64,000 nt of DNA from Sneathiella marina (GTDB lineage Bacteria > Pseudomonadota > Alphaproteobacteria > Sneathiellales > Sneathiellaceae). The notes under the pieces are model-generated. The model was given only the letters and a program-made list of their open reading frames with translations, had not been told where the DNA came from and did no database searches. How positions within the stretch are numbered: position 1 is the stretch's first letter; each line of letters opens with the position of its first letter. A program made the position numbers and the translations under genes. The stretch covers positions 2,192,501-2,256,500 of the forward strand of contig NZ_CP098747.1 in NCBI RefSeq assembly GCF_023746535.1. Reading direction: 5' to 3'. This document shows, in pieces, positions 49,860 to 58,764 of the stretch.

Positions 49860-50096
49860 TTAGTGGGCAAGATTAAAGTCGCGTGCAAATATCGCGAGAG
49901 CAAGAACATGGGGGCCAGCATGTTCCTGGTATCCGGTCCGAAGAACTGTTTTTTCATAATGAACATGGGGAATTCCCTGGTCATCATCTTCAACCCGAAG
50001 GACTTTCGCTTGTTCTTGCAAGCTCAGCATCAAATGGCGGTAAAATACATCGCCCGACACAACTGTGTCCCGTAGACTTTCTTTTTTAAAGAACAT
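49860..50096 (-). CDS. Small conserved-looking protein of unknown function
   Basis: I do not recognise this 78-residue protein. It is soluble, slightly acidic in the middle (RVEDDDQGIPHVHYEK) and rich in histidine (HVHY, EHAGPHV). AGGTG lies about six bases before the ATG. The composition and lack of low complexity suggest a real gene rather than a chance frame. The opposite strand also has an open frame of 70 residues, but it has no ribosome site. It lies between nnr and tRNA-Leu. The histidine spacing might bind a metal; this is only a thought. Confidence 0.65.
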   Translation of the reverse strand: MFFKKESLRDTVVSGDVFYRHLMLSLQEQAKVLRVEDDDQGIPHVHYEKTVLRTGYQEHAGPHVLALAIFARDFNLAH

Positions 50097-50193
50097 TTTT
50101 CACCTGAGTAATAAATTTTATATTCCTAGCTGTTCCCCTTTTAACGCTAATTCGTAAAAAAACTGTTGAATAATATCTCGCATTTTAGGCAAT

Positions 50194-51672
50194 TTACAGC
50201 AAATCATGGAGGTCAGACAATATGGCTGGAATGACTTCTTCGATATCTTCTGCAATAAGTCCTGGACCGACCGATGTCCCGGCTTCGCCATGCATCCATG
50301 CAGCGGCGGCGGCGGCATAGAATACTGACATTTTTGCGGACACCAACCCGGCAATTATCCCTGCAAGCGCATCACCTGATCCTGCTGTGGCGAGATTAGC
50401 CGGGGCATTGTGATTAATAACCACTTGTCCGTGAGGTGATGCAATGACGGTATCAGCACCTTTCAACAAAATGATTGCATTTGACCGATCGGCCGCCTGA
50501 CGCGCTCTGTCCATTTTTGACCCATCGAAAGAGAATAGTCTGGCGAATTCTGCTTCATGCGGCGTCATGATACAATTGCCGTGCTTCTTGTTTCTTATCA
50601 ACTCAAACAGTGAGTCCGGGTTATCTTTAAAGACTGTTAGCGCATCCGCATCCAAAATGACATCTGCCGGGCTGTTCAGCGCCGCTATTACAAGCTCAAC
50701 CGTTCGATCGGAAAGCCCGCACCCAGGCCCGATCAAAATTGTGCCAATCCGTTTTCCCTCAACCCATTCCAAAAATTCTTCAGCAGTGGAACAGGCGCGT
50801 ACCATAACCGCCTCCAACGCCACGGCGTATGTGGTAAGTGCCGATGGTGGACTGATTACGGTCACCGCCCCTGCTCCCGCGCGCAAACTGCAACGTGAGG
50901 CAATTCGAGCGGCCCCTGTCGACGCAATGCCACCTCCAACAACGACCAGATGCCCTCGGCTGTACTTGTGATCTGATGGTTGCAAGATGTGTAAATTGCT
51001 TTTCCAGATTTCCGGCGTATTCGTAAAGATATCAGGAGAAATAGTTTCCAGATATTCATCCTTGATACCAATATCGATGACTTCAAGTTGCCCGCACGAC
51101 GCCCGTGCGGGATAGAGATAGTGCCCCGGTTTCGCACGATAGAAAGTCACCGTCATGGCCGCGTTCAATGATCCCGGATCGATCGCACCGGTATTACCAT
51201 TAACCCCGCTTGGAACATCAACAGCAACCACTGGAATTTTCGCTGCCTTAACTGTGGCAAACAGGGAAACGATGTCCGGCGCCAGAGTACCGGAAAATCC
51301 CGCGCCAAAGACGGCATCCACGACGAGATCGATCTTTAGCGGGTCCGCTGCAATTGATTGAGTTGGCCCTTCCCAGCGCGATCTCATAATTGCTGCATCT
51401 CCTGACAGTTTCTCAGGATCGCATGTGGACAAAAGAATGACTCTCCAGCCTTCTTCCTGAAGGTGCCGGGCGATGACATAGCCATCGCCACCGTTATTGC
51501 CCGGGCCGCAGATCACCAGGCAGGAGCCGGTCTCCCAATAATCTTGAATTGTCTCGGCAACACCGCGGCCAGCAGCCTCCATCAAGATAATACCCGGAAC
51601 CCCGCCCTCAATCGCCAGGCGATCCGCCTGATACATCTGCGTTGTTGTTAGAAGTTCGATGCCCGCCGTCAT
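50194..51672 (-). CDS. nnr: Bifunctional NAD(P)H-hydrate epimerase/dehydratase
   Basis: Nnr repairs NAD(P)H damaged by hydration: the N-terminal domain (about 1-210) epimerises R-NAD(P)HX, and the C-terminal ribokinase-like domain (about 225-492) dehydrates S-NAD(P)HX with ADP. From the ATG at 51672 it has 492 residues. Seen are the epimerase motif NNGGDGYVIARHL and the dehydratase motifs LIGPGCG and ATAGSGDALAGIIAGL. AGGAACA lies just before the ATG. In many Alphaproteobacteria this gene lies beside glnB-glnA; here the two are separated by about 6.7 kb of other genes. Confidence 0.95.
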   Translation of the reverse strand: MTAGIELLTTTQMYQADRLAIEGGVPGIILMEAAGRGVAETIQDYWETGSCLVICGPGNNGGDGYVIARHLQEEGWRVILLSTCDPEKLSGDAAIMRSRWEGPTQSIAADPLKIDLVVDAVFGAGFSGTLAPDIVSLFATVKAAKIPVVAVDVPSGVNGNTGAIDPGSLNAAMTVTFYRAKPGHYLYPARASCGQLEVIDIGIKDEYLETISPDIFTNTPEIWKSNLHILQPSDHKYSRGHLVVVGGGIASTGAARIASRCSLRAGAGAVTVISPPSALTTYAVALEAVMVRACSTAEEFLEWVEGKRIGTILIGPGCGLSDRTVELVIAALNSPADVILDADALTVFKDNPDSLFELIRNKKHGNCIMTPHEAEFARLFSFDGSKMDRARQAADRSNAIILLKGADTVIASPHGQVVINHNAPANLATAGSGDALAGIIAGLVSAKMSVFYAAAAAAWMHGEAGTSVGPGLIAEDIEEVIPAILSDLHDLL

Positions 51673-51700
51673 TGTTCCTGCTTGTCTGTTACCTCTATAC

Positions 51701-53116
51701 CTAAACCAGCTTCGATAAATCCGGCCGGGCCGTCGCAACCGGCGATACGCTTTCATAGGCATTGGCCGCCATCAGAACACCTTCATCATCATGCATTGCC
51801 CCTACAATCTGAAGTCCAATAGGCAGACCGTCTTCCGTCAATCCGCAGGGAATTGAACAGGCCGGCTGTTGCGTGAGATTGAAGGGGTATGAGAAGGGAG
51901 TCCAATCCACCCAGGCCCCAACCTCTTCCATCTCCTTGGGAGCTAGCTTGCCAACCTCAAAGGCCGGGACCGACAATGTTGGAGTTACAAGGAAATCATA
52001 TTGCTCATGAAATTTGTTCATGCGTATTCCAAGCTCGCCGCGGGCCTGCGTTGCTTCCATATAGTCTGTGAGTGTAATTTTCGCACCTTCGATAAAGACA
52101 TCACGAAGACCAGGATCAAGCTCATTGATTTGTTTGTCCGTAAAATTACGTAAGGCGAAATGTGCGCCGGACCACCATAAGGTATTAAATATGGGCAACG
52201 GATTCTCGAAACCCGGGTCAACTTCATCAATGATGGCACCCAATGCCTCCAATTGCTGAACCGCCTTTTGAACCGCCGCCGCGACTTCCGGATGGACGCT
52301 GGCATAGCCAAGGTTGGGACTATAGGCGATCCTCTTTCCCTTGATGGATTGGGTTAAAGCCTCAAGATAATCCACGCTGGACGGCGGGAGTGCAGCCCAA
52401 TCACGTGAATCACTTCCGGACAGAACCTGCAGCATCAATGCTGCGTCGCCAACGCTTCGTGTCATGGGGCCAATATGCGCAACCGTCCCAAAGGGCGATA
52501 ACGGCCAAGCTGGCACCCGGCCAAAGCTTGGTTTATGGCCAAATATACCGGTAAAGCCAGAGGGAATTCGAATAGACCCACCGCCATCAGTACCAAGATG
52601 CAACGCCCCCATTCCCGCCGCACAGGCCGATGACGCGCCGCCACTGGATCCGCCAGAAGTCATGCCGGGGTTCCAGGGATTACGGGTAATGCCGGTACGC
52701 GGGCTATCTGTCACCCCTTTCCAGCCAAATTCCGGTGTCGTTGTTTTACCAAGTAGAACCGCGCCATTTTCTTTCAAGCGCGCAACCACTGGTGCATCAT
52801 CTTCCCAGGGTCCCGCCGCATCGACAGATTTCGAACCCCGCAATGTTGGCCAGCCTTTCGTGAGAAGGATATCCTTCACTGTTGTTGGCACACCATCGAC
52901 AAGCCCCATGGGCGTACCGGCCTGCCACCGTGCTTCGGAGGCACGCGCCTGTTCAAGGGCAGATTTTTCATCTACCAGGACGAAAGCATTCAAGACACCA
53001 TCATATTTTTCTATTTGATCGAGAGCCGCCTGTGTGACTTCAACCGGAGAGATCGCTTTTTCCCGATACCATTTCAGCAAATCAAGTGCTGATGCATAAA
53101 CCAGATCTTCGCTCAT
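51701..53116 (-). CDS. Amidase-signature family hydrolase
   Basis: This is an amidase of the Ser-cisSer-Lys type, related to aryl-acylamidases and to GatA. The 471-residue protein has Lys81 (VPTTVKD), the cis-serine in GGSSGG (Ser157 or 158) and the nucleophile Ser181 in GTDGGGSIRIPS. The substrate cannot be told. It is not GatA, because no gatB or gatC lies nearby. Its stop is 28 bases before the nnr start, so it may be co-transcribed with nnr. Confidence 0.92.
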   Translation of the reverse strand: MSEDLVYASALDLLKWYREKAISPVEVTQAALDQIEKYDGVLNAFVLVDEKSALEQARASEARWQAGTPMGLVDGVPTTVKDILLTKGWPTLRGSKSVDAAGPWEDDAPVVARLKENGAVLLGKTTTPEFGWKGVTDSPRTGITRNPWNPGMTSGGSSGGASSACAAGMGALHLGTDGGGSIRIPSGFTGIFGHKPSFGRVPAWPLSPFGTVAHIGPMTRSVGDAALMLQVLSGSDSRDWAALPPSSVDYLEALTQSIKGKRIAYSPNLGYASVHPEVAAAVQKAVQQLEALGAIIDEVDPGFENPLPIFNTLWWSGAHFALRNFTDKQINELDPGLRDVFIEGAKITLTDYMEATQARGELGIRMNKFHEQYDFLVTPTLSVPAFEVGKLAPKEMEEVGAWVDWTPFSYPFNLTQQPACSIPCGLTEDGLPIGLQIVGAMHDDEGVLMAANAYESVSPVATARPDLSKLV

Positions 53117-53239
53117 TACCGCCTTACCTCTCCATTTATTTTTTTCCAGACTAGGATTTCCTCATCGAAGGAGCAACAATCAATATTCAGCCATCGCAAA
53201 TATGTCGGCAGCACAACCAGACAGCTCTGACTTTTAATT

Positions 53240-53268
53240 GACGCGAGCTGTATCACCGGCCATATGAA
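53240..53268 (+). promoter_or_regulatory. Candidate promoter for the small membrane protein gene
   Basis: TTGACG (53240-53245), 17 bases and CATATG (53263-53268) lie about 30 bases before the ATG at 53301. Confidence 0.42.
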
Positions 53269-53300
53269 GCAGGCAGTTTGCTCAATTCAAGGACGACTAC

Positions 53301-53534
53301 ATGCCAAAAAAAATATTCCGCGTGCCGAAAAGCAAGATAGGGCGTCAGCTTCTTGGCTGGTCCCTGGTTGTTGGTGGGATATTCGGTTTTTTGCCTGTTC
53401 TCGGCTTCTGGATGATACCACTCGGTGTCATAATCCTGTCCGCAGACAGCCCTTATATGAGACGACTCCGCCGACGAGTGGAAGTCTGGATAGGCCGGAA
53501 GCGAAGAAAAAAAGCCACTGGTTCAGTTAAGTAA
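53301..53534 (+). CDS. Small membrane protein with PGPGW-like motif
   Basis: The 77-residue protein has a hydrophobic hairpin (about 17-47) with GWSLVVGGIFGFLPVLGFWMIPLGVIIL, resembling putative transmembrane proteins of the PGPGW group, written here in part only as GWSLVVGG and GFWMIPLG. Both ends are strongly basic (PKSKIGRQ; RRLRRRVEVWIGRKRRKK). AAGGA lies eight bases before the ATG. It converges on the PhyH gene. Function is unknown. Confidence 0.8.
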   Translation: MPKKIFRVPKSKIGRQLLGWSLVVGGIFGFLPVLGFWMIPLGVIILSADSPYMRRLRRRVEVWIGRKRRKKATGSVK

Positions 53535-53592
53535 TAGGGCTAGGTTAAAACCGATTAAGGACATGTATTGTCAAAAGCGCCTCCGCGCGCTC

Positions 53593-54756
53593 CTATATGT
53601 AAATGTCTCGCAAATTATAATTTAGGAGACAATTGCGCCTCGTATCTTCGGACCAGCTATTTTCTAACTCCGCACCTTTCAGTGGCTGATATGAATACCG
53701 ATGCTCTTGCGGAAATTTCTGCTGGCGCGCATCACTTGCAATGGCGATTGTCCGGCTTCTTTCATTAATCCGATCAGCATCATATGCCTCTTCCGTTCCA
53801 TCAAGCTGGCTGGTTTTTACGCCCAGGACCCTGCGCCTTGGGAAAAATCCGGCATTCAATGTTATGCGACGATCCGCAGAAGAGTTGGCAAAAGATCCAT
53901 GAACCATTTGCCGATTGACCATAAAAACATCTCCTGCTTTACAAACCAGTGGGACGGCACCGTCAATTCTTTCTGAGCCGCTTTCTTCCACAAGCTTGCT
54001 GATATTGACTTTTCCTGATTTCTGGCTCCCCGGAAGCACCCAAACGCCATTGCCCGGCGTACTCGGGTAAAGTTGAGCCATAAAATTAAAGCCATGTGCA
54101 AATTGATCCCAATCAGGCGCGTCCCAATGTGTCGTCCCATCCTGATGCCAGGCCACTGACGGTCCTAGTCCCGGTTCCTTGATAAATGTGACTTCATTAT
54201 AGGGCACAAAATCAGGTCCATTTACAGCTTCAGCTGCGGCCAGAAGTTTGGGGTGGCCATATAAGCGAAGACACGAATCCATAAGATGCAAATTGCCCAG
54301 TAGTAATTCGATGGTCCAGTCTGGCGCTGATTTATTCGGTGCCGGATTGCGCATCTTTACTGGATGACGCCCCTTATTCTTATCCGTGCCGCCCAACGGA
54401 TCACTCAGTGGTTTGGCAAAGCGAAAGGGGTATCGACTATACTCAGGACCAAGTGCTGCCCGACCTTGACTGTCTTTTGTAGCTTCCGGTGTTACGGGTG
54501 CACGGGACAGAACCTGCTCCACATCCGACCGAAGCTCCTCAAGTTCTTTATCATCGATAACGCTCTCGAATACATAAAACCCATATGTCTCATAGGCTTG
54601 CAGGATATCCGCTGCGAGTTTTCCATTTTCATCAAGCCTGATGGGCCCGCGGTTTTCCAGGCCATGGGCCAGCTTCTCGCCCTTGGCAATATAGTCGGCC
54701 ATTTCGCGAGCATGCTCGTCGGCGGAGAGAGTTTCTGAAGTTTGCTGCACAGTCAT
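53593..54756 (-). CDS. Phytanoyl-CoA dioxygenase (PhyH) family protein
   Basis: This is a non-haem iron, 2-oxoglutarate-dependent oxygenase. The 387-residue protein has the iron facial triad His204 and Asp206 (WHQDG) and His286 (MVHGSF), with Arg296 or Arg297 (DRRITL) placed to bind 2-oxoglutarate. The family includes phytanoyl-CoA, ectoine and many secondary-metabolite hydroxylases; the substrate here is unknown. No ectoine or halogenase genes lie nearby. It is isolated between a small membrane protein gene and tRNA-His and may be an acquired gene. Confidence 0.92.
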   Translation of the reverse strand: MTVQQTSETLSADEHAREMADYIAKGEKLAHGLENRGPIRLDENGKLAADILQAYETYGFYVFESVIDDKELEELRSDVEQVLSRAPVTPEATKDSQGRAALGPEYSRYPFRFAKPLSDPLGGTDKNKGRHPVKMRNPAPNKSAPDWTIELLLGNLHLMDSCLRLYGHPKLLAAAEAVNGPDFVPYNEVTFIKEPGLGPSVAWHQDGTTHWDAPDWDQFAHGFNFMAQLYPSTPGNGVWVLPGSQKSGKVNISKLVEESGSERIDGAVPLVCKAGDVFMVNRQMVHGSFANSSADRRITLNAGFFPRRRVLGVKTSQLDGTEEAYDADRINERSRTIAIASDARQQKFPQEHRYSYQPLKGAELENSWSEDTRRNCLLNYNLRDIYI

Positions 54757-54857
54757 TGTTATTATTCCTTTTGATGATCTGACGGCGATTATTTATCTTT
54801 ATTTCTTACAAGCATTTTTTACCGTTGGGGGGTAATTGTCAAATTGCAGACACGGAC

Positions 54858-54894
54858 AAAGAAAAAGCCCCGGAATCCCAGATCCCGAGGCTTT
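54858..54894 (-). terminator. Terminator of tRNA-His
   Basis: On the minus strand AAAGCCTCGG pairs with CCGGGGCTTT (one G-T pair; 54864-54894) and a TTTTTCTTT tract follows. It starts seven bases after the tRNA-His CCA. Confidence 0.85.
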
Positions 54895-54901
54895 TATAAT
54901 T

Positions 54902-54979
54902 TGGGGCGAACGAGGGGTCTTGAACCCCCGACCTCCTGAGTCACAGTCAGGCGCTCTAACCAACTGAGCTACGTTCGCC
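54902..54979 (-). tRNA. tRNA-His (GTG) with canonical G-1:C73
   Basis: A cloverleaf with acceptor GCGAACG/CGTTCGC, anticodon stem CCTGA/TCAGG and loop CTGTGAC (anticodon GTG), T arm GGGGTTCAAGACCCC and an encoded CCA. The genome encodes a G before position 1 and C at position 73, so the usual histidine identity pair is kept. Several alphaproteobacterial orders have lost it. Confidence 0.95.
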
Positions 54980-55038
54980 ATAAGAGGCGACCTGTTTAGC
55001 GATCCTCTCCAAACCGGTCAAGGAAACTTTATCCTATT

Positions 55039-56199
55039 TTACGAAAAAAATCGTCCCAGCTTTTCAATGGCCGCTTCAAGGACTTCCGGCTTCTTGCAAA
55101 AACAGAAGCGAGCGAAATTTGTCATTGCTCCCTCAGACTGGTAGAAGGCACTGACTGGAACCGCCGCAACCCCCGCTTCCGTTGTAATAAGGCGGCAGAA
55201 TTCTTCATCTGTGCCGTCGAAACCAATTGAGTTGATATCCGCGTTGAGGAAATAGGTCCCGTCGCATTGTGCTGTGGAAAATCCGATACCTTGCAGGCCG
55301 TCCCTGAACAGATCACGTTTTGATTGCATGGAATATTTAAGGTCTTCAAAAAACCTGTCATCCTGCTTCAAACCATAAGCGACGCCTTTTTGCAGGTTCG
55401 GCGGTGTCGTGAATACCAGGAATTGATGCGCTTTAGCGATCCGCGCGATCATGGGTGCAGCTGCTGTCACATAACCGACTTTCCAACCCGTCAGGGAAAA
55501 AGTTTTACCAGCAGAGGCAATACGGGCCGTCCGCTCTCCCATTTCCGGGAAGGTCAACAACGAGACATGTTTTTTGTCACCAAAGACAATATGCTCATAG
55601 ACTTCATCGCAGATGGCATAAGCATCGTACTTCAGAACCAGAGCTGCGATTTTCTCCAGCTCTTCCACTGTAAAAACCTTGCCTGTCGGGTTCATGGGGC
55701 TATTCAACAACACGAGTTTGGTTTTCTCGCTAAACGCTGCGTTAAGCCGATCTTCATCAAGTTCCCAGTGCGGCGGATCCAGCCGAACATATTTCGGGAT
55801 ACCGCCGGCCAGCTTCACCAAGGGGAGATAGCAATCATATAGCGGCTCGAACAGGACAACTTCATCACCCGGATTAATCAGTCCAAACAGGCTTGCGGCG
55901 ATGGCTTCAGTAGCGCCGGACGTAACCAAAGTATCTGTTTGCCAGTTACCGCTGATGCCGTAGAAACGAAAGTCATGCTCGGCAACGGCAACGCGCAGTT
56001 CTGGCAGGCCCATCATGGGTGGATACTGGTTGGGTCCATCCTTTACCGCCTCGGCTGCTTTGGCAAGAATATCCGCTGGGCCGTCTTCATCGGGAAAACC
56101 CTGTCCAAGATTGATCGCTTCATGGTCAATCGCCAGTTTGGACATGACTTCAAAAATTGTCGTCCCGAATTCCCCCAACACGTCACTTGAATTTTTCAC
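55039..56199 (-). CDS. PLP-dependent class I/II aminotransferase
   Basis: This fold-type I enzyme has its PLP lysine at Lys232 (SAGKTFSLTGWK), Asp198 and Tyr201 (CDEVYEH) and Asn170 (PMNPTGK). The 386-residue sequence resembles the group that includes kynurenine/glutamine transaminases, methionine aminotransferase YbdL and N-succinyl-diaminopimelate aminotransferases (GFPDEDGP, NQYPPMMGLPELR). The start is a GTG with AGG five bases upstream. It is divergent from another aminotransferase. The exact amino acid cannot be told. Confidence 0.92.
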   Translation of the reverse strand: MKNSSDVLGEFGTTIFEVMSKLAIDHEAINLGQGFPDEDGPADILAKAAEAVKDGPNQYPPMMGLPELRVAVAEHDFRFYGISGNWQTDTLVTSGATEAIAASLFGLINPGDEVVLFEPLYDCYLPLVKLAGGIPKYVRLDPPHWELDEDRLNAAFSEKTKLVLLNSPMNPTGKVFTVEELEKIAALVLKYDAYAICDEVYEHIVFGDKKHVSLLTFPEMGERTARIASAGKTFSLTGWKVGYVTAAAPMIARIAKAHQFLVFTTPPNLQKGVAYGLKQDDRFFEDLKYSMQSKRDLFRDGLQGIGFSTAQCDGTYFLNADINSIGFDGTDEEFCRLITTEAGVAAVPVSAFYQSEGAMTNFARFCFCKKPEVLEAAIEKLGRFFS

Positions 56200-56371
56200 G
56201 GCGCCTGCTTTCCTCAGCTAAACATACTATCCCGGCGGTAAGTTATGCATCGACGCCTCCAGAATACAAGTGAAACCATTTGAATTCTGTTCCGTTTCGT
56301 TCTTTTGCTTGCCCAATGGACTGAACAAAGGCATATCTGAAAAAGAAGATCTCCTGATCAAAGGAATACGG

Positions 56372-57544
56372 ATGACAGTCTCGACAAAAATGTTCCGCCT
56401 TGGGACAGAAACCGCATTTGATGTGTTGGCTCGGGCTAACTCCCTGGCGGCTGAAGGAATGGATGTAATCAATCTCGGGATTGGCCAACCGGATTTCCCG
56501 ACACCGGATAATATCGTCGAGGCCGGTGTCAAGGCATTACGCGACGGCCATCATGGCTACACCGCAGCCAATGGTATCCCAGAGCTTCGCGCGATCGTCG
56601 CTGCAGATATAGCAAAATACCGTCATGTCTCGGTTAATCCTGACAACATCGTCGTTGTCCCCGGCGGTAAAGTAACGATGGCCTTCGCAATTGAAATGTT
56701 TGGCGAGGCCGGTGCGGAAATCATGTATCCCAACCCCGGCTTTCCAATATATGAAAGCATGATCCGCTACTCCGGCGCGACACCTGTTCCAATCCGCCTG
56801 ATTGAGGAAAACGGTTTTTCCTTCGATGCACAGACGGTGCTGGGGCAGATCACCGACAGAACCAGGCTGATCATCCTTAACACACCGGCTAACCCGACGG
56901 GCGGCGTGGTGCCTGTTGACCAGCTGCAGAAGCTGGCCGAGGGGCTGGAGGCTTTCCCCCATGTGCATGTTCTGTCCGACGAGATCTACAGCCGCATGAC
57001 CTATGACGGTGAAGGCCATACCAGCATGCTCGCCTTCGATAACATAAGGGATCGCCTGATCGTTTTGGATGGCTGGTCAAAAACCTACGCTATGACCGGT
57101 TGGCGCATGGGTTGGGGTCTCTGGCCCGATGAGCTGACTCCCCACGCACAACGGCTCTGTGTCAATTACCATTCCTGTGTCAATGCCGCAGCACAATATG
57201 CGGGTATCGAGGCCCTAATTGGGGATCAAAGCCCGGTTGACATAATGATGTCTGCTTTCGACGAACGTCGTCATATCATCCACCGCCGTCTCAATGCCCT
57301 TCCCGGGGTTTCCTGTATCATGCCCAATGGCGCTTTCTACGCTTTTCCGAACATCAGCGGCACCGGTTTCACGTCGAAGGAGCTGCAGGACCAGCTGCTC
57401 TCAAGTAAAGGCGTGGCAGCCATAGCCGGGACCAGTTTCGGAGCGGAGGGTGAAGGATATATCCGATTTTCCTATGCCAGCTCCGTAAAAAATATCGAGC
57501 AGGCCATGGATCGCTTTGAACAATTCCTTCAACAAGGCAAGTAA
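56372..57544 (+). CDS. PLP-dependent aminotransferase (aspartate aminotransferase-like)
   Basis: The 390-residue enzyme has Lys237 (DGWSKTYAMTGWR), Asp203 and Tyr206 (LSDEIYS), Asn174 (ANPTGG) and a C-terminal arginine in YIRFSYA. The start at the ATG 56372 has AAGGA seven bases upstream; in-frame codons further upstream give an unrelated extension. It heads an apparent unit with slyX and a DUF3253 gene. Its codon use is richer in GC than the lpx block at the other end of the window. The substrate is uncertain. Confidence 0.92.
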   Translation: MTVSTKMFRLGTETAFDVLARANSLAAEGMDVINLGIGQPDFPTPDNIVEAGVKALRDGHHGYTAANGIPELRAIVAADIAKYRHVSVNPDNIVVVPGGKVTMAFAIEMFGEAGAEIMYPNPGFPIYESMIRYSGATPVPIRLIEENGFSFDAQTVLGQITDRTRLIILNTPANPTGGVVPVDQLQKLAEGLEAFPHVHVLSDEIYSRMTYDGEGHTSMLAFDNIRDRLIVLDGWSKTYAMTGWRMGWGLWPDELTPHAQRLCVNYHSCVNAAAQYAGIEALIGDQSPVDIMMSAFDERRHIIHRRLNALPGVSCIMPNGAFYAFPNISGTGFTSKELQDQLLSSKGVAAIAGTSFGAEGEGYIRFSYASSVKNIEQAMDRFEQFLQQGK

Positions 57545-57546
57545 CC

Positions 57547-57750
57547 ATGACCGACCAACGCCTCAACGATCTTGAACTTAAGTTCATGGAACAGGAGCAG
57601 TCTCTGAACGATCTCAGTGATATCGTCAACAAACAATGGGAAGAGATTGAAAAACTGCAGCGACAGCTCTCGCGCGCGGGAGATCGTATTGAGACCCTGG
57701 AGGAAGCTCTACCTGATGGAGCGCCTGTCGAAAAACCACCCCACTACTGA
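57547..57750 (+). CDS. slyX: SlyX family protein
   Basis: The 67-residue protein is a coiled coil over most of its length (about 5-52, heptads of Leu, Ile and Val) and ends with the family hallmark KPPHY. The role is unknown; in E. coli the gene lies beside slyD. It starts two bases after the aminotransferase stop, so the two are translated together. Confidence 0.92.
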   Translation: MTDQRLNDLELKFMEQEQSLNDLSDIVNKQWEEIEKLQRQLSRAGDRIETLEEALPDGAPVEKPPHY

Positions 57751-57846
57751 CGCAGAGCATCAGGATGCTTGCCTTTTTGTGCAAGGCTACCTACAACCAG
57801 CTTTTAAAGAAGGACCCGATGTCTTTCTGTTCGCAATGGTGAAAAA

Positions 57847-58155
57847 ATGACAGACGAGAATGAACAAGCCACCGACGCGCCCGAAGCCGTCATTGTCGAA
57901 GATGATCCCGTGGCAACCTATATCCTGAATGCGGTAAGCGAAGGAAAAGATGTCTCGCCCCAGGATATCGCTAAGCAAATAGCTGCCGACCGGGCGAAGG
58001 ATACAGCGCCTGCAGATATTTGGCGGAAATATATGACCGCAGTACGCCAACAGTCCATATCCCTCGCCCGCAAGGAACGACTGTTGATTATCCGTAAAGG
58101 CAAAGTTGCCGATCCCAATGATTTTAAAGGACTGTATAAGCTTCGCAAAATATAG
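57847..58155 (+). CDS. DUF3253 domain protein
   Basis: The 102-residue protein has an acidic N terminus (about 1-22) and a compact helical domain with VSPQDIAKQIA, WRKYMTAVRQQSISLARK and RKGKVADPNDFKGLYKLR, which match DUF3253. The layout resembles a small winged-helix fold, but no function is known. It follows slyX by about 96 bases in the same direction. Confidence 0.88.
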   Translation: MTDENEQATDAPEAVIVEDDPVATYILNAVSEGKDVSPQDIAKQIAADRAKDTAPADIWRKYMTAVRQQSISLARKERLLIIRKGKVADPNDFKGLYKLRKI

Positions 58156-58289
58156 GTGATTAAACAATAGGCAACTGCCTAAATTTTAAGCGCACATTTT
58201 TTAACCACATTTGTTTCCTTTATAGTCAGATGAGCTGAAACAGCCATATTTCCGGGAGTTCCCGAGACTGTTTTGCATGCCCCCAATTC

Positions 58290-58305
58290 TGGCACAGCTC
58301 ATGCT
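58290..58305 (+). promoter_or_regulatory. Sigma-54 type promoter of glnB-glnA
   Basis: TGGCAC at -24 and ATGCT at -12 are spaced so that the invariant GG and GC are ten bases apart, as RpoN requires. The site ends 54 bases before glnB, so start would be near 58316. A palindrome CGGGA-GT-TCCCG lies about 30 bases upstream (58253-58264). Dependence on NtrC is expected but no clear NtrC site pair was seen. Confidence 0.7.
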
Positions 58306-58329
58306 ATAGAGAAGTCAAAGATATCTTAG

Positions 58330-58698
<369 letters not shown>

Positions 58699-58764
58699 AC
58701 GCCGCATCCTTATACGGACAGGCAAATAAATTAAGTTTTAACGGTTAAACAGAGAGACATTGTC

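Noticed and set aside
56289-56302. GTTC-N6-GTTC near the divergent aminotransferases, resembling a LexA box
   Set aside because: The half-sites are six, not seven, bases apart, and neither gene is a known SOS target.
57617-57850. Plus-strand frame of 77 codons overlapping slyX
   Set aside because: It is a shifted reading of slyX without its own ribosome site, while slyX has a clear family match.
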